From Aminobacterium colombiense DSM 12261 (GTDB lineage: Bacteria > Synergistota > Synergistia > Synergistales > Aminobacteriaceae): DNA of 64,000 nt. The notes under the pieces are model-generated. The model ran no database searches. It had not been told where the DNA came from and saw only the letters and a program-made list of their open reading frames with translations. Of this stretch, positions 50,007-58,414 are shown one piece after another (position 1 is the first letter of the stretch; each line of letters starts with the position of its first letter). The stretch spans positions 620,001-684,000 of the forward strand of contig NC_014011.1 of assembly GCF_000025885.1 (NCBI RefSeq), read 5' to 3'. The translations under genes and the position numbers were made by a program.

Positions 50007-50375
50007 ATGATTCAGCTTAGAACAGTTCTTAATGTAGCAGATAACTCTGGTGCGAAAAGCCTGATGTGTATTCAGGTTCTAGGCGGAAGCGGACGGCGCT
50101 ATGGAACCATCGGAGACGTTATTGTTGCTTCCGTCAAAGAAGCTATCCCAAATAGCAATATCGCCAAGGGTTCTGTTGTGAAAGCTGTCATTGTCCGTAC
50201 TAAGAAGGAGTTGCGCCGTTCTGACGGTTCTTATGTCCGTTTTGACGATAACGCAGCTGTAATAATTGACAACAATGGAGATCCTAAAGGGACGCGTATC
50301 TTTGGCCCTGTTGGAAGAGAGCTCCGAGCCAAGAAGTATATGAGAATACTGTCTCTGGCTCCTGAAGTTGTCTAA
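50007..50375 (+). CDS. rplN: 50S ribosomal protein L14
   Basis: Subunit-interface protein and docking site for RsfS. The 122-residue protein has [40 protein letters not shown] and [23 protein letters not shown] 50007 follows GAGGAGGAATAG. First gene of the spc set, joined here without a break to the S10 set. Confidence 0.98.
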   Translation: MIQLRTVLNVADNSGAKSLMCIQVLGGSGRRYGTIGDVIVASVKEAIPNSNIAKGSVVKAVIVRTKKELRRSDGSYVRFDDNAAVIIDNNGDPKGTRIFGPVGRELRAKKYMRILSLAPEVV

Positions 50376-50390
50376 GGGGGCAGTGCCATA

Positions 50391-50717
50391 ATGAGCAAGA
50401 TAAGAGTGAAAAAAGGAGACTTTGTAAAAGTCATTTCCGGCAAAGACAAGGGAAAGGAAGGGAAGGTCCTTCGTAATATTCCTAAAGAAGGGAAAGTTGT
50501 TGTAGAAGGAGTTAATATGGTTACTCGCCATGTAAAACCTTCTCAAAAGAATCCCCAGGCTGGAATTGTGAAACAGGAAGCTCCTCTTTACGCCGCAAAG
50601 GTTATGCTTGTTTGCCCAGCCTGTGGAAAAGCTACGCGTGTTGGCCGTGCCTACTTGGAAAGCGGGCAGAAGGTAAGAGTTTGTAAAGAATGCGGCGAAA
50701 TTGTGGATAAGGTATAA
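50391..50717 (+). CDS. rplX: 50S ribosomal protein L24
   Basis: KOW-domain protein that starts large-subunit assembly. The 108-residue protein has the KOW core [17 protein letters not shown], then a C-terminal CxxC pair ([11 protein letters not shown] and [11 protein letters not shown]) that could bind zinc, as in many Firmicutes-type L24 proteins. ATG 50391 follows AAGGGGGCAG. Confidence 0.97.
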   Translation: MSKIRVKKGDFVKVISGKDKGKEGKVLRNIPKEGKVVVEGVNMVTRHVKPSQKNPQAGIVKQEAPLYAAKVMLVCPACGKATRVGRAYLESGQKVRVCKECGEIVDKV

Positions 50718-50729
50718 GGAGGCACGACG

Positions 50730-51275
50730 ATGAATCCTCGTTTTATTGATAAATATAAGAACGAAGTGGTGCCTCATTTGAAGGAGGAGTTTAGTTACTC
50801 CAATGTGATGGAGGTTCCACGTATAGTCAAAGTTGTAGTCAATGTAGGTGTTGGCGAAGCTAAGACCGACACGAAGTATATGGACTCCGCAATAGCTGAA
50901 CTTCGTGCAATAACTGGCCAGCAGCCCCTTATGAAAAGGGCGAAGAAGTCCATTGCTGGATTTAAACTTCGACAGGGTATGCCAGTAGGATGTAAGGTAA
51001 CACTCCGGGGAGCCCGGATGTGGGAGTTTTTAGATCGCCTTATCTCATTGGCATTGCCGACCATTAAGGACTTTCAGGGTGTTTCTCGTAAAGGTTTTGA
51101 TGGACGAGGCAATTACAACCTCGGGTTGAGGGAACAGCTTATCTTCCCGGAAGTTGACTACGACGATGTTATTCGAACTCGCGGAATGAATGTGTCTATC
51201 GTAACAACCGCGAAAACGGATGAAGAGGCGTTTGCCCTGCTGAAAGAGCTCGGCATGCCTTTCAGCAGCCGTTAA
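50730..51275 (+). CDS. rplE: 50S ribosomal protein L5
   Basis: Binds 5S rRNA and contacts P-site tRNA. At 181 residues it is standard, with [39 protein letters not shown] and [20 protein letters not shown] 50730 follows TAAGGAGG. No unusual feature. Confidence 0.98.
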   Translation: MNPRFIDKYKNEVVPHLKEEFSYSNVMEVPRIVKVVVNVGVGEAKTDTKYMDSAIAELRAITGQQPLMKRAKKSIAGFKLRQGMPVGCKVTLRGARMWEFLDRLISLALPTIKDFQGVSRKGFDGRGNYNLGLREQLIFPEVDYDDVIRTRGMNVSIVTTAKTDEEAFALLKELGMPFSSR

Positions 51276-51294
51276 AGATAAGGGGGAAAGAGAA

Positions 51295-51480
51295 ATGGCT
51301 CGTAAAGCAATGGAATACAAAGCTAAACAGCCCCCAAAGTTTAAGGTGCGGAAGTATAACAGATGCCCGCTTTGCGGACGTGTTCACTCTTATATGCGTG
51401 CGTTCGATATGTGCCGCTGCTGCTTCCGCAAACTGGCACGGGAGGGGAAGATCCCCGGTGTCGTTAAGTCTAGCTGGTAG
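51295..51480 (+). CDS. rpsZ: 30S ribosomal protein S14, zinc-binding type (S14Z)
   Basis: Short 61-residue form of S14 with four cysteines in [20 protein letters not shown], that is, the zinc-dependent C+ type. It ends [10 protein letters not shown], the universal S14 C-terminus. The spc position between rplE and rpsH is standard. ATG 51295 follows AAGGGGGAAAGAGA. Confidence 0.97.
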   Translation: MARKAMEYKAKQPPKFKVRKYNRCPLCGRVHSYMRAFDMCRCCFRKLAREGKIPGVVKSSW

Positions 51481-51509
51481 GCGAGAGTGAACATAAGGGG
51501 GTCACAGGA

Positions 51510-51914
51510 ATGTACGTAACCGATCCAATAGCTGATATGCTGACAAGGATACGGAACGCCAACGTGGTTTACCACGAAAGCGTAGATGTCCCTCACAGCA
51601 ATGTAAAGCTTAGCATTGCTAAAATTCTTAAAGAAGAGGGATATATCCGAAATTATAAGGTAATCAACGATCCTAAAAAGCCTTACGCTGTAGTGCGTGT
51701 TTTCTTGAACTACGGTCCCAATAAGGAGCGGGTTATTCAGGGACTTCGCAGAATCAGCAAACCGGGGCGAAGGATCTATGTTGGCAAAGATAATCTCCCG
51801 AAAGTCATGGGTGGACTTGGAATAGCAGTTATTTCCACTTCCCAGGGCTTAAAGACCGACACTGAGGCTTCTCAGCTAGGTCTTGGCGGCGAGGTTGTTT
51901 GCTACGTTTGGTAA
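51510..51914 (+). CDS. rpsH: 30S ribosomal protein S8
   Basis: Central-domain 16S binder. In E. coli it is also the spc operon repressor. The 134-residue protein has [37 protein letters not shown] and [12 protein letters not shown] 51510 follows AAGGGGGTCACAGG. I see no copy of the E. coli S8 target at the rplX-rplE junction. Confidence 0.98.
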   Translation: MYVTDPIADMLTRIRNANVVYHESVDVPHSNVKLSIAKILKEEGYIRNYKVINDPKKPYAVVRVFLNYGPNKERVIQGLRRISKPGRRIYVGKDNLPKVMGGLGIAVISTSQGLKTDTEASQLGLGGEVVCYVW

Positions 51915-51932
51915 GCGAGGGAGGGAGATTTT

Positions 51933-52472
51933 ATGTCACGCATAGGACGTAAACCAATTCCCCTCGCCAAGGGAGCTACGGTCACAATAAAAGACGACAA
52001 GGTTATTGTGAAGGGGCCAAAAGGCGAGCTGTGTTCGGATCTTGTGCCAGGTATCACTGTTTCTGTTGAAGATAGTGGTATCGTAGTTGAACGAGAAAAT
52101 GACGAGAAACAGACGAGGGCCTTTCATGGAATGGTGCGAGCCCTTATTGCCAATATGGTAACAGGTGTTACCGAGGGCTTTGTAAAAAACCTTGAAATCG
52201 TTGGAGTTGGTTACCGTGCTCAAATGCAGGGGAGCAAGCTAATTCTTAATGTCGGGTATTCAAACCCTATCGAATATGAGCCACCGAAAGGTGTAGAAAT
52301 TGCGACTGAAAGTCCGATAAAGATTTCAGTTAAGGGTATCGATCGACAGCTTGTAGGTCAGGTAGCGGCGATCATTCGTGAGTTCAGAAGCCCAGAGCCC
52401 TATAAAGGGAAAGGTATCCGCTATGCTGGTGAATATATTATCCGTAAGGCCGGCAAAGCCAGTGCCAAGTAA
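51933..52472 (+). CDS. rplF: 50S ribosomal protein L6
   Basis: Large-subunit protein near the factor-binding site. The 179-residue protein has the N-terminal MSRIGRKPIPLAKGATVTI and the C-terminal SPEPYKGKGIRYAGEYIIRK. ATG 51933 follows GAGGGAGGGAG. Confidence 0.98.
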   Translation: MSRIGRKPIPLAKGATVTIKDDKVIVKGPKGELCSDLVPGITVSVEDSGIVVERENDEKQTRAFHGMVRALIANMVTGVTEGFVKNLEIVGVGYRAQMQGSKLILNVGYSNPIEYEPPKGVEIATESPIKISVKGIDRQLVGQVAAIIREFRSPEPYKGKGIRYAGEYIIRKAGKASAK

Positions 52473-52487
52473 CCTGAGGTGACGTTG

Positions 52488-52856
52488 ATGAAAACGAAAA
52501 GCAGAAATGATATGCGTATCATCCGGCACCGGAGACTCAGGAAAAATGTTTCCGGAACACCGGAGCGTCCAAGAATGGCCGTTTATCACAGTCTAAGCCA
52601 TATTTACGTTCAGATTGTTGATGATATGGCAGGGCATACCCTTGTCTCGGCTTCTACTCTCGACAAAAGCCTCAGGGACACCCTTTCGGCAGGAACCTGC
52701 AATATCGGAGCGGCTGTAGCCGTAGGCAAGCTTGTTGCGGAACGCGCCCTTGAAAAAGGGATTTCGACAGTGGTATTTGACCGTGGGGGACATATGTACC
52801 ACGGAAAGGTCAAAGCCCTTGCAGATGCGGCCCGTGAAGCAGGCCTGAAGTTTTAA
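52488..52856 (+). CDS. rplR: 50S ribosomal protein L18
   Basis: 5S rRNA-binding protein. The 122-residue protein has [32 protein letters not shown] and [23 protein letters not shown] 52488 lies 6 bases after GAGGTG; GTG 52479 overlaps that site and is not chosen. Confidence 0.97.
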   Translation: MKTKSRNDMRIIRHRRLRKNVSGTPERPRMAVYHSLSHIYVQIVDDMAGHTLVSASTLDKSLRDTLSAGTCNIGAAVAVGKLVAERALEKGISTVVFDRGGHMYHGKVKALADAAREAGLKF

Positions 52857-52871
52857 AAGGGAGGACCGAGG

Positions 52872-53384
52872 ATGACCATGAAACGTGTTGACGCTAAAGG
52901 CTTAGAGCTCAGCGAACGCGTAGTTGCCATCAACAGAGTAAGCAAGGTCGTAAAGGGCGGAAAACGCTTTAAATTCAGTGTACTTGTTGTTGTAGGTGAC
53001 GGCGAACAGTATGTTGGCGTTGGGATGGGCAAAGCGAAGGAAATTTCTGAAGCCGTTAGGAAAGGCATAGATAAAGCGACAAAAAATCTTCAGGAATTAA
53101 AAAAAGTTGGAACAACGATCCCTCATCCGATTGATGGGCACTTTGGTGCGGCTCATGTTCTTTTAAAGCCGGCTGCTCCCGGTACGGGAGTTATCGCAGG
53201 CGGAGTTGTCCGGGCAATTATGGAGCTCGGCGGCGTGAAAGATGTGCTGACCAAAGTTATTGGGAGAACTGCCAATCCTGTCAATATTGCGTGGGCAACG
53301 CTTGAAGCTTTGCGCGAGATGAGGACGCCCGACGAAATTATGCGTCTGAGAGGGCTAGAAACCGCTCAGATAGAGGCAGAATAA
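52872..53384 (+). CDS. rpsE: 30S ribosomal protein S5
   Basis: Fidelity protein with S4 and S12. The 170-residue protein starts with the RNA-binding segment VVAINRVSKVVKGGKRFKFS and has GVGMGKAKEISEAVRKGID and GTGVIAGGVVRAIMELGGV. ATG 52872 is 7 bases after GGGAGG; the ATG at 52878 is also possible. Confidence 0.98.
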   Translation: MTMKRVDAKGLELSERVVAINRVSKVVKGGKRFKFSVLVVVGDGEQYVGVGMGKAKEISEAVRKGIDKATKNLQELKKVGTTIPHPIDGHFGAAHVLLKPAAPGTGVIAGGVVRAIMELGGVKDVLTKVIGRTANPVNIAWATLEALREMRTPDEIMRLRGLETAQIEAE

Positions 53385-53399
53385 GGAGGGGTCGGTTCT

Positions 53400-53585
53400 A
53401 TGGCTAAACTTCGCATAACATGGGTTAGAAGTGCGATTGGACAGCAGGCTCGTCACAAGAAGACTATTAAAGCTCTCGGACTCAGAAAACTGCACCAGAC
53501 AGTAGAGTACGAGGATGTCCCCCAAATTCGCGGTATGATTAACCAAGTCCACCACCTTGTAGAGTGGACTGTTGTTGAAGACTAG
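53400..53585 (+). CDS. rpmD: 50S ribosomal protein L30
   Basis: A 61-residue protein of the L30/L7e fold. It has LRITWVRSAIGQQARHKKTI, KALGLRKLHQTVEYED and IRGMINQVHHLVEW. ATG 53400 follows AAGGAGGGGTCGG. L30 is absent from some phyla, so its presence is a useful marker. Confidence 0.97.
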   Translation: MAKLRITWVRSAIGQQARHKKTIKALGLRKLHQTVEYEDVPQIRGMINQVHHLVEWTVVED

Positions 53586-53597
53586 GAGGGGCACACC

Positions 53598-54044
53598 ATG
53601 AATTTACATGATCTTCGACCTGCAAGTGGTTCACGGCGTAAAGCAAAGCGCTTGGGACAGGGGCATGGCAGCGGCACTGGCAAAACAGCTGGAAAAGGAA
53701 ATAAAGGCCAGAAGTCAAGAGCCGGAGGCGGAGTACGCCCTGGTTTCGAAGGCGGTCAGATGCCCATTACACGTCGAGTTCCTAAGCGTGGATTTAATAA
53801 TGCACGGTTTGCTAAAAACTATCAGATAATCAATCTTGAGGAGATAGCTGATCGTTTTGAAAATGGCTCAGTTGTGGGAGTTGAGGAGTTCTACAAGGCG
53901 GGTCTTATTCAAAACTTGACGACTCCTGTAAAAATTCTCGCGAGAGGAGAAATTTCCCAGGGCCTGACGATTAAAGCCCAGGCCTTCAGTGCCCAAGCAG
54001 CTGAAAAAATTGTAGCTGCGGGGGGGAAGGCTGAGGTGATATAA
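53598..54044 (+). CDS. rplO: 50S ribosomal protein L15
   Basis: The 148-residue protein has the Gly/Lys-rich N-terminus RLGQGHGSGTGKTAGKGNKG and RAGGGVRPGFEGGQMP, and the C-terminal globular part ending AAGGKAEVI. ATG 53598 follows AGGAGGGGC. The secY GTG immediately follows its stop, so the two are likely coupled. Confidence 0.98.
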   Translation: MNLHDLRPASGSRRKAKRLGQGHGSGTGKTAGKGNKGQKSRAGGGVRPGFEGGQMPITRRVPKRGFNNARFAKNYQIINLEEIADRFENGSVVGVEEFYKAGLIQNLTTPVKILARGEISQGLTIKAQAFSAQAAEKIVAAGGKAEVI

Positions 54045-55343
54045 GTGCTTGATTCTTTCAGGGATGCCTTTAAGCTGCCAGATCTAAAAAGACGGATACT
54101 ATTTACGCTTGGAGTTCTTTTTATTTTCCGTCTCGGCGCCCATATTCCCACGCCGGGTATTGATACTGCTGCAATGGCGCGATTATTTGAGCAGGGCGCT
54201 GGTGTGCTCGGGTTCCTTGATATATTTGCAGGTGGTGCGCTGAGGCGATTTGGCATTTTCGCCCTCGGCGTTACCCCCTACATTAACTCGAGCATCGTTT
54301 TTCAGCTTCTTGTAGTTGTTTTCCCTGCACTTGAAAAGATGCAGAAAGAAAGCGAAGATGGACGAAAGAAGATAATACAGTTTACTCGTTGGGGTACAAT
54401 TCTTTTTGCCGGCATTCAGGCGGTTGGCATGACTTTTTGGCTAGGACGACTTGGTATTTTCAGTGGCGGCCTTTTTGCCGGATTGATCGTTGTTTTAACA
54501 GTAACTGCTGGTGCTGTTACTGTTATGTGGTTGGGTGAAGAAATTACGGATCATGGAATAGGCAACGGCATTTCTTTGCTTATTTTTGCAGGTATAGTTG
54601 CTCGTATTCCAGAGGCTATTCTCAGAAGCTGGCAGATGCTGCGTCTTGGCGAAATGAATATTCTTGTACTCATCCTTGCTATAGGACTCATGTTTGTTGT
54701 TATTGCAGGATGTATTTTGCTTCAGGAAGGTCAGCGACGACTGCCAGTGCAGTATGCAAAGCGTGTTGTCGGGAACAAGGTCTACGGGGGGCAGAGCACC
54801 TTTATTCCTTTAAAGGTGAATCAGGCTGGCGTTATGCCAATAATTTTCGCATCGTCAGTTCTTCTTTTCCCTTATTCCATTGCCCGTTTCTTTACTGGCA
54901 ATATTGCGACAATGGTACAAAAAATGTTTGAACCGGGCAGTGTCGTATACATAGTTCTTTACATTTCGCTTATAATTTTCTTTGCATACTTTTACACGGC
55001 AGTAGTTTTTAATCCTGCTGACATCGCCAATAATATGAAGAAGTACGGCGGATTCATTTTGGGGATACGTCCTGGACGTCCTACGTCGGAATTTATTGAG
55101 AAGGTTATGTCAAGAATTACGCTGGGCGGAGCAGTATTTCTCGCCATTATCGCTCTTCTTCCCACATTAATGACAAATCTCATGGGGATTACGAGCTTTT
55201 ACTTTGGAGGGACTGCTGTTCTTATCGTTGTAGGTGTAGCATTAGACACCGTACATCAGATCGAAGGTCAGCTTCTGATGCGGCACTATGAAGGTATTTT
55301 GAAACGCCGTGATTCCAAAGGCGGAGGCTTCCTCCGATTCTAA
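54045..55343 (+). CDS. secY: Protein translocase channel SecY
   Basis: Core channel of the Sec translocon, in the inner membrane. The 432-residue protein has ten predicted membrane helices. Familiar parts are FRLGAHIPTPGID, ALGVTPYINSSIVFQLL, EITDHGIGNGISLLIFAGI, RRLPVQYAKRVVG and KYGGFILGIRPGRPT. GTG 54045 directly abuts the rplO stop, with GAGGTGAT just upstream. secD and secF are at the other end of the window; secE and secG are not in it. Confidence 0.97.
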   Translation: MLDSFRDAFKLPDLKRRILFTLGVLFIFRLGAHIPTPGIDTAAMARLFEQGAGVLGFLDIFAGGALRRFGIFALGVTPYINSSIVFQLLVVVFPALEKMQKESEDGRKKIIQFTRWGTILFAGIQAVGMTFWLGRLGIFSGGLFAGLIVVLTVTAGAVTVMWLGEEITDHGIGNGISLLIFAGIVARIPEAILRSWQMLRLGEMNILVLILAIGLMFVVIAGCILLQEGQRRLPVQYAKRVVGNKVYGGQSTFIPLKVNQAGVMPIIFASSVLLFPYSIARFFTGNIATMVQKMFEPGSVVYIVLYISLIIFFAYFYTAVVFNPADIANNMKKYGGFILGIRPGRPTSEFIEKVMSRITLGGAVFLAIIALLPTLMTNLMGITSFYFGGTAVLIVVGVALDTVHQIEGQLLMRHYEGILKRRDSKGGGFLRF

Positions 55344-55359
55344 GGAGGGGGAAGAGAAA

Positions 55360-56016
55360 ATGCGAGTTATATTGTTAGGGCCACCTGGGGCGGGCAAAGG
55401 AACTCAGGCGGCAGAAATCAAAACAAAATACAAAGTTGCTCATATCTCTACTGGGGATATACTTCGTCAAAATGTCAAGGAAAAGACAAAGCTTGGTTGC
55501 CAGGCACAAGAATTCATGAATGGAGGAAAACTTGTGCCGGATGAGATTATCGTTGGAATGATGGGAGAGCGCTTGAAAGAGAAAGACTGTGAAAAGGGTT
55601 TTCTCCTTGATGGATTTCCGCGAACCGTCCCCCAGGCAGAAGCTCTAGATCAATTGCTTGCAACAATGAATCTCTCTCTTGATGCTGTTATATTACTTGA
55701 CGTGGATGACGAAGTGGTTGTAAAAAGGCTCTGTGGACGTCGTATGTGCCGCCAATGTGGAGAGATTTACCATGTTACATTTAAACCGTCTTCACAGGGG
55801 ATGCGCTGTGAGAAATGCGGAGGGGAACTTTTCCAGCGGGATGACGATAAAGAAACAGTTATTAGAAGTCGTCTCAAAGTTTATCATGACCAGACAGCTC
55901 CACTTATCTCTTATTACGACGAGAAGGGGCTTCTGAGAAAGGTGAATGCCGGAACGTCCAGCTCAAGTGTAATGGCAGAAATAGAAGCATTGGTTCAAGA
56001 GAAGGTAGCTGAATGA
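55360..56016 (+). CDS. adk: Adenylate kinase
   Basis: Interconverts ATP, ADP and AMP. The 218-residue long-form enzyme has the P-loop GPPGAGKGTQ, the AMP-binding STGDILR and LLDGFPRTVPQAEAL, and a LID domain with four zinc-type cysteines (C130, C133, C150, C153). ATG 55360 follows AAGGAGGGGG; an ATG at 55309 inside secY is not likely. It overlaps map by 4 bases. Confidence 0.97.
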   Translation: MRVILLGPPGAGKGTQAAEIKTKYKVAHISTGDILRQNVKEKTKLGCQAQEFMNGGKLVPDEIIVGMMGERLKEKDCEKGFLLDGFPRTVPQAEALDQLLATMNLSLDAVILLDVDDEVVVKRLCGRRMCRQCGEIYHVTFKPSSQGMRCEKCGGELFQRDDDKETVIRSRLKVYHDQTAPLISYYDEKGLLRKVNAGTSSSSVMAEIEALVQEKVAE

Positions 56017-56789
56017 TTACCTTGAAGAAGGAAAAGGATCTTCAATATATGCGAAAGGCTGGACAGATCGTAGCAGATGTACTTGACCTTATCGCAGAGA
56101 TAGTTAGGCCCGGCATTACGACGGCTTATATAGATAAAGCCGCTGAAGATCTTATTTCAAGGGAGGGTGCCACTCCGGCTTTCAAGGGATATCGCGTTCC
56201 AGGAATACCTATTGCTTTCCCTGGAGCTGTGTGCGCATCTATAAATAATGAGATAGTTCATGGCATTCCTTCTCAAGACCGTTATCTTGAAGAAGGAGAT
56301 ATTATCAGTATCGATGTAGGAACCTGTTATGGCGGATATTATGGCGATGCAGCCTGCACCTACCCGGTAGGTAGAATAAGCCGCGAGAGACAGAGGCTCA
56401 TCGATGTGACCCTTGAAAGCCTGAATAGAGCTATAGCAGAAGCAAAAGATGGTAATACCATTGGTGATATAGGACATGCTGTAGAGTCTTATGTTATCGG
56501 GAATGGATTTGGTCTGGTGCGGGATTATACGGGACATGGTTTAGGAATGCACTTGCACGAACCGCCGCAAGTGCCAAATTTTGGACATCCAGGCAGAGGA
56601 GTGACACTTAAGGCTGGTATGACTATAGCAATAGAGCCTATGGTAATGTCGGGAGCAGAAGATACAATTGTAGGTTCAGATCGATGGGTAGTTCTTACTG
56701 CCGATGGTTCTGACGCTGCTCATTTTGAAAGATCCGTTCTCATCACAAAAGATGGGGCTGAGGTACTTACTCCTTGGAAATGGGCCTGA
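56013..56789 (+). CDS. map: Methionine aminopeptidase, type I
   Basis: Removes the initiator methionine from new proteins. The 258-residue enzyme has all five metal ligands, D101, D112, H175, E208 and E239, each four positions after the E. coli enzyme, as well as the substrate-pocket GHGLGMHLHEPPQVPN. There is no N-terminal zinc-finger extension, so it is the plain type Ia form. ATG 56013 overlaps the adk stop. Confidence 0.97.
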   Translation: MITLKKEKDLQYMRKAGQIVADVLDLIAEIVRPGITTAYIDKAAEDLISREGATPAFKGYRVPGIPIAFPGAVCASINNEIVHGIPSQDRYLEEGDIISIDVGTCYGGYYGDAACTYPVGRISRERQRLIDVTLESLNRAIAEAKDGNTIGDIGHAVESYVIGNGFGLVRDYTGHGLGMHLHEPPQVPNFGHPGRGVTLKAGMTIAIEPMVMSGAEDTIVGSDRWVVLTADGSDAAHFERSVLITKDGAEVLTPWKWA

Positions 56790-57067
56790 TCGGAGGAAGT
56801 CTGTTTCAAATAGGTCAGGTAGTGCTATCAAGGAAAGGGAAAGATGCTGGGAAATGGTATGTGGTCGTAAAGATCCAACCTGAAGATAACAGAATATTTG
56901 TTTCAGATGGCGATAAATTTCCGGTGTCCAAACCGAAAGCCAAGAATCCTTTACACCTTCAAGGAACACGATGGGTTATTGAAGAAGTTGCACAGAGGAT
57001 CGCCCGAGGAGAAGAATTGGACAAAGGACGCTTACAGTATCTTTTATCCCATGTAAGGGAAAAATGA
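56780..57067 (+). CDS. KOW-domain RNA-binding protein (L14e/L27e-like)
   Basis: A short protein (about 88-95 residues) between map and infA, where Clostridia-type genomes carry a KOW-domain protein related to archaeal L14e. The core QIGQVVLSRKGKDAGKWYVVVKI is the KOW motif, and FVSDGDKFPVSKPKAKNPLHL fits the family. Its role is unknown; ribosome or RNA binding is inferred. The start is unclear: ATG 56780 has no ribosome-binding site and overlaps map, while GGAGGA at 56792-56797 is followed by CTG at 56801, which would give MFQIGQVVLSRKG. The 3' end is secure. Confidence 0.8.
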   Translation: MGLIGGSLFQIGQVVLSRKGKDAGKWYVVVKIQPEDNRIFVSDGDKFPVSKPKAKNPLHLQGTRWVIEEVAQRIARGEELDKGRLQYLLSHVREK

Positions 57068-57102
57068 ACAGTAGTCAGAAGCAGGGAGGTTGACAAAACC
57101 GT

Positions 57103-57324
57103 ATGGCGAATAAGGACGATGTCATTGAAGTTAGGGGAACAGTCATAGAACCGCTTCCGAATGCCATGTTTAGGGTGGAATTGGAAAATGGGCACAAGAT
57201 TTTAGCTCATGTTTCAGGAAAAATGAGGATGCACTTTATTCGAATTCTGCCAGGAGACAAAGTTCTCGTAGAAATTTCACCTTATGACTTGACACGAGGA
57301 CGAATAGTGTATAGATATAAATAA
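57103..57324 (+). CDS. infA: Translation initiation factor IF-1
   Basis: OB-fold factor that blocks the ribosomal A site during initiation. The 73-residue protein has [20 protein letters not shown] and [20 protein letters not shown] and ends [11 protein letters not shown] 57103 follows GCAGGGAGG. A perfect TTGACA lies in its last codons (57289-57294), so its 3' end may hold a promoter. Confidence 0.97.
   Translation: MANKDDVIEVRGTVIEPLPNAMFRVELENGHKILAHVSGKMRMHFIRILPGDKVLVEISPYDLTRGRIVYRYK
57289..57317 (+). promoter_or_regulatory. Possible promoter at the end of infA
   Basis: TTGACA at 57289-57294 is followed 17 bases later by TAGATA (57312-57317) within the AT-rich run tatagatataaat; a better hexamer, TATAAA, begins at 57316 but with a 21-base spacer. 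The start would fall near the infA stop and feed the structured leader before rpmJ. The -10 is poor, so confidence is low. Confidence 0.4.
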
Positions 57325-57443
57325 CTTGTGTTCTGCCCTTATGCTTAACCGCGGCTGGTAAAAGCATTAAATAGATAGGTCGAGAGATACCCGGAACGTC
57401 GATAAAAATCGGGTAAAGGTTTTCTCGGAGGAGCGTGGAAGAA
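57325..57443 (+). promoter_or_regulatory. Structured leader upstream of rpmJ-rpsM-rpsK-rpsD-rpoA-rplQ
   Basis: A 119-base gap, much longer than other gaps in this ribosomal run. It folds into hairpin A (57341-57346 with 57362-57367, and an inner 48-50/57-59 step) and hairpin B (57388-57393 tacccg with 57410-57415 cgggta, enclosed by 57381-57385 cgaga with 57423-57427 tctcg). The outer helix ends at the GGAGGAG ribosome-binding site of rpmJ. In E. coli, the matching alpha operon has a leader bound by S4, whose gene is also here. Function is inferred from place and fold only. Confidence 0.5.
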
Positions 57444-57569
57444 ATGAAAGTCAAACCATCGGTTAAACCGATATGCGAGCATTGCCGTGTAATACGGCGA
57501 AAAGGAGTGGTCCGGATCATTTGCAGCAAAAATCCGCGCCACAAACAGAGACAGGGTGCAAGGAGGTAA
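57444..57569 (+). CDS. rpmJ: 50S ribosomal protein L36
   Basis: A 41-residue protein reading [20 protein letters not shown] and onwards to a TAA at 57567. Zinc ligands C11, C14, C27 and H33 are present, so it is the zinc-dependent C+ form. ATG 57444 follows GGAGGAG (57427-57433). Its last codons contain the GGAGG ribosome-binding site of rpsM. At 41 residues it is slightly longer than the common 37-38. Confidence 0.95.
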   Translation: MKVKPSVKPICEHCRVIRRKGVVRIICSKNPRHKQRQGARR

Positions 57570-57576
57570 CGAGCAC

Positions 57577-57954
57577 ATGGCCCGAATTGCTGGTGTAGAT
57601 CTACCGCGCGAAAAGCGGGTTGAAATAGCGCTTACATATATTTATGGAATTGGACTTCCTACATCTCATTTGATTCTGGCTGCTACGGGTATTAATCCTG
57701 ATACGCGAGTAAAGGATCTCACAGAAGAAGAAGCTCAGAGAATACGTAAAGAAATACAGGAGCATTACAAGGTAGAGGGAGACCTGCGCCGCGAAGTAAC
57801 CATGAATATTAAGCGGTTAATGGATATTGGTTGCTACAGAGGACTTCGTCATAGGCTGGGGCTTCCTGTTCGTGGTCAAAAGACCAAAACGAACGCTCGT
57901 ACACGGAAAGGGCCACGCCGTACCGTAGCTGGGAAGAAACAGGCCGGGAAGTAA
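57577..57954 (+). CDS. rpsM: 30S ribosomal protein S13
   Basis: Head protein that contacts P-site tRNA and L5. The 125-residue protein has [39 protein letters not shown] and [23 protein letters not shown] 57577 follows GGAGG (57562-57566); an in-frame GTG at 57556 lies inside rpmJ and is not chosen. First alpha-operon gene in E. coli order. Confidence 0.98.
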   Translation: MARIAGVDLPREKRVEIALTYIYGIGLPTSHLILAATGINPDTRVKDLTEEEAQRIRKEIQEHYKVEGDLRREVTMNIKRLMDIGCYRGLRHRLGLPVRGQKTKTNARTRKGPRRTVAGKKQAGK

Positions 57955-57989
57955 GAAGCAAAGATTGAACATCAAGGAGGCTGACGGAC

Positions 57990-58382
57990 GTGGCCAAACG
58001 TACACAGCGTAGAGGAAAAAAAAGAGAAAAAAAGAATGTAAACTATGGGGTCGCTCACATTTTTTCTACCTTTAATAACACTATTGTGAGCATCACAGAT
58101 AAAGGCGGAAACATTCTATCCTGGGCTTCTGGCGGTAATGTAGGTTTTAAAGGCACTAGAAAATCTACACCCTTCGCAGCGCAAATTGCGGCTCAGCAGG
58201 CAGCCAAGACTGCACAGGACCACGGGGTGAAGGAGATCGACGTAATTGTTAAAGGGCCCGGACCTGGCCGCGAATCTGCTATTCGTTCACTGCAGGCAGC
58301 GGGACTCCAGGTAAACATGATCAAAGATGCGACGCCTATTCCGCACAACGGCTGCAGGCCGCCGAAGCGTCGCAGAGTTTAA
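57990..58382 (+). CDS. rpsK: 30S ribosomal protein S11
   Basis: Platform protein near the mRNA exit. The 130-residue protein has [40 protein letters not shown] and the ending [18 protein letters not shown]. It starts at GTG 57990, 9 bases after AAGGAGG. Confidence 0.98.
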   Translation: MAKRTQRRGKKREKKNVNYGVAHIFSTFNNTIVSITDKGGNILSWASGGNVGFKGTRKSTPFAAQIAAQQAAKTAQDHGVKEIDVIVKGPGPGRESAIRSLQAAGLQVNMIKDATPIPHNGCRPPKRRRV

Positions 58383-58414
58383 TTTCACCCCTATAAGGAG
58401 GCGAAAAACACCTA

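Noticed and set aside
48736-50777. Long open frames on the - strand opposite rpsC-rplP and rpsQ-rplX
   Set aside because: They overlap several ribosomal protein genes at once and show no family features; they are shadows.
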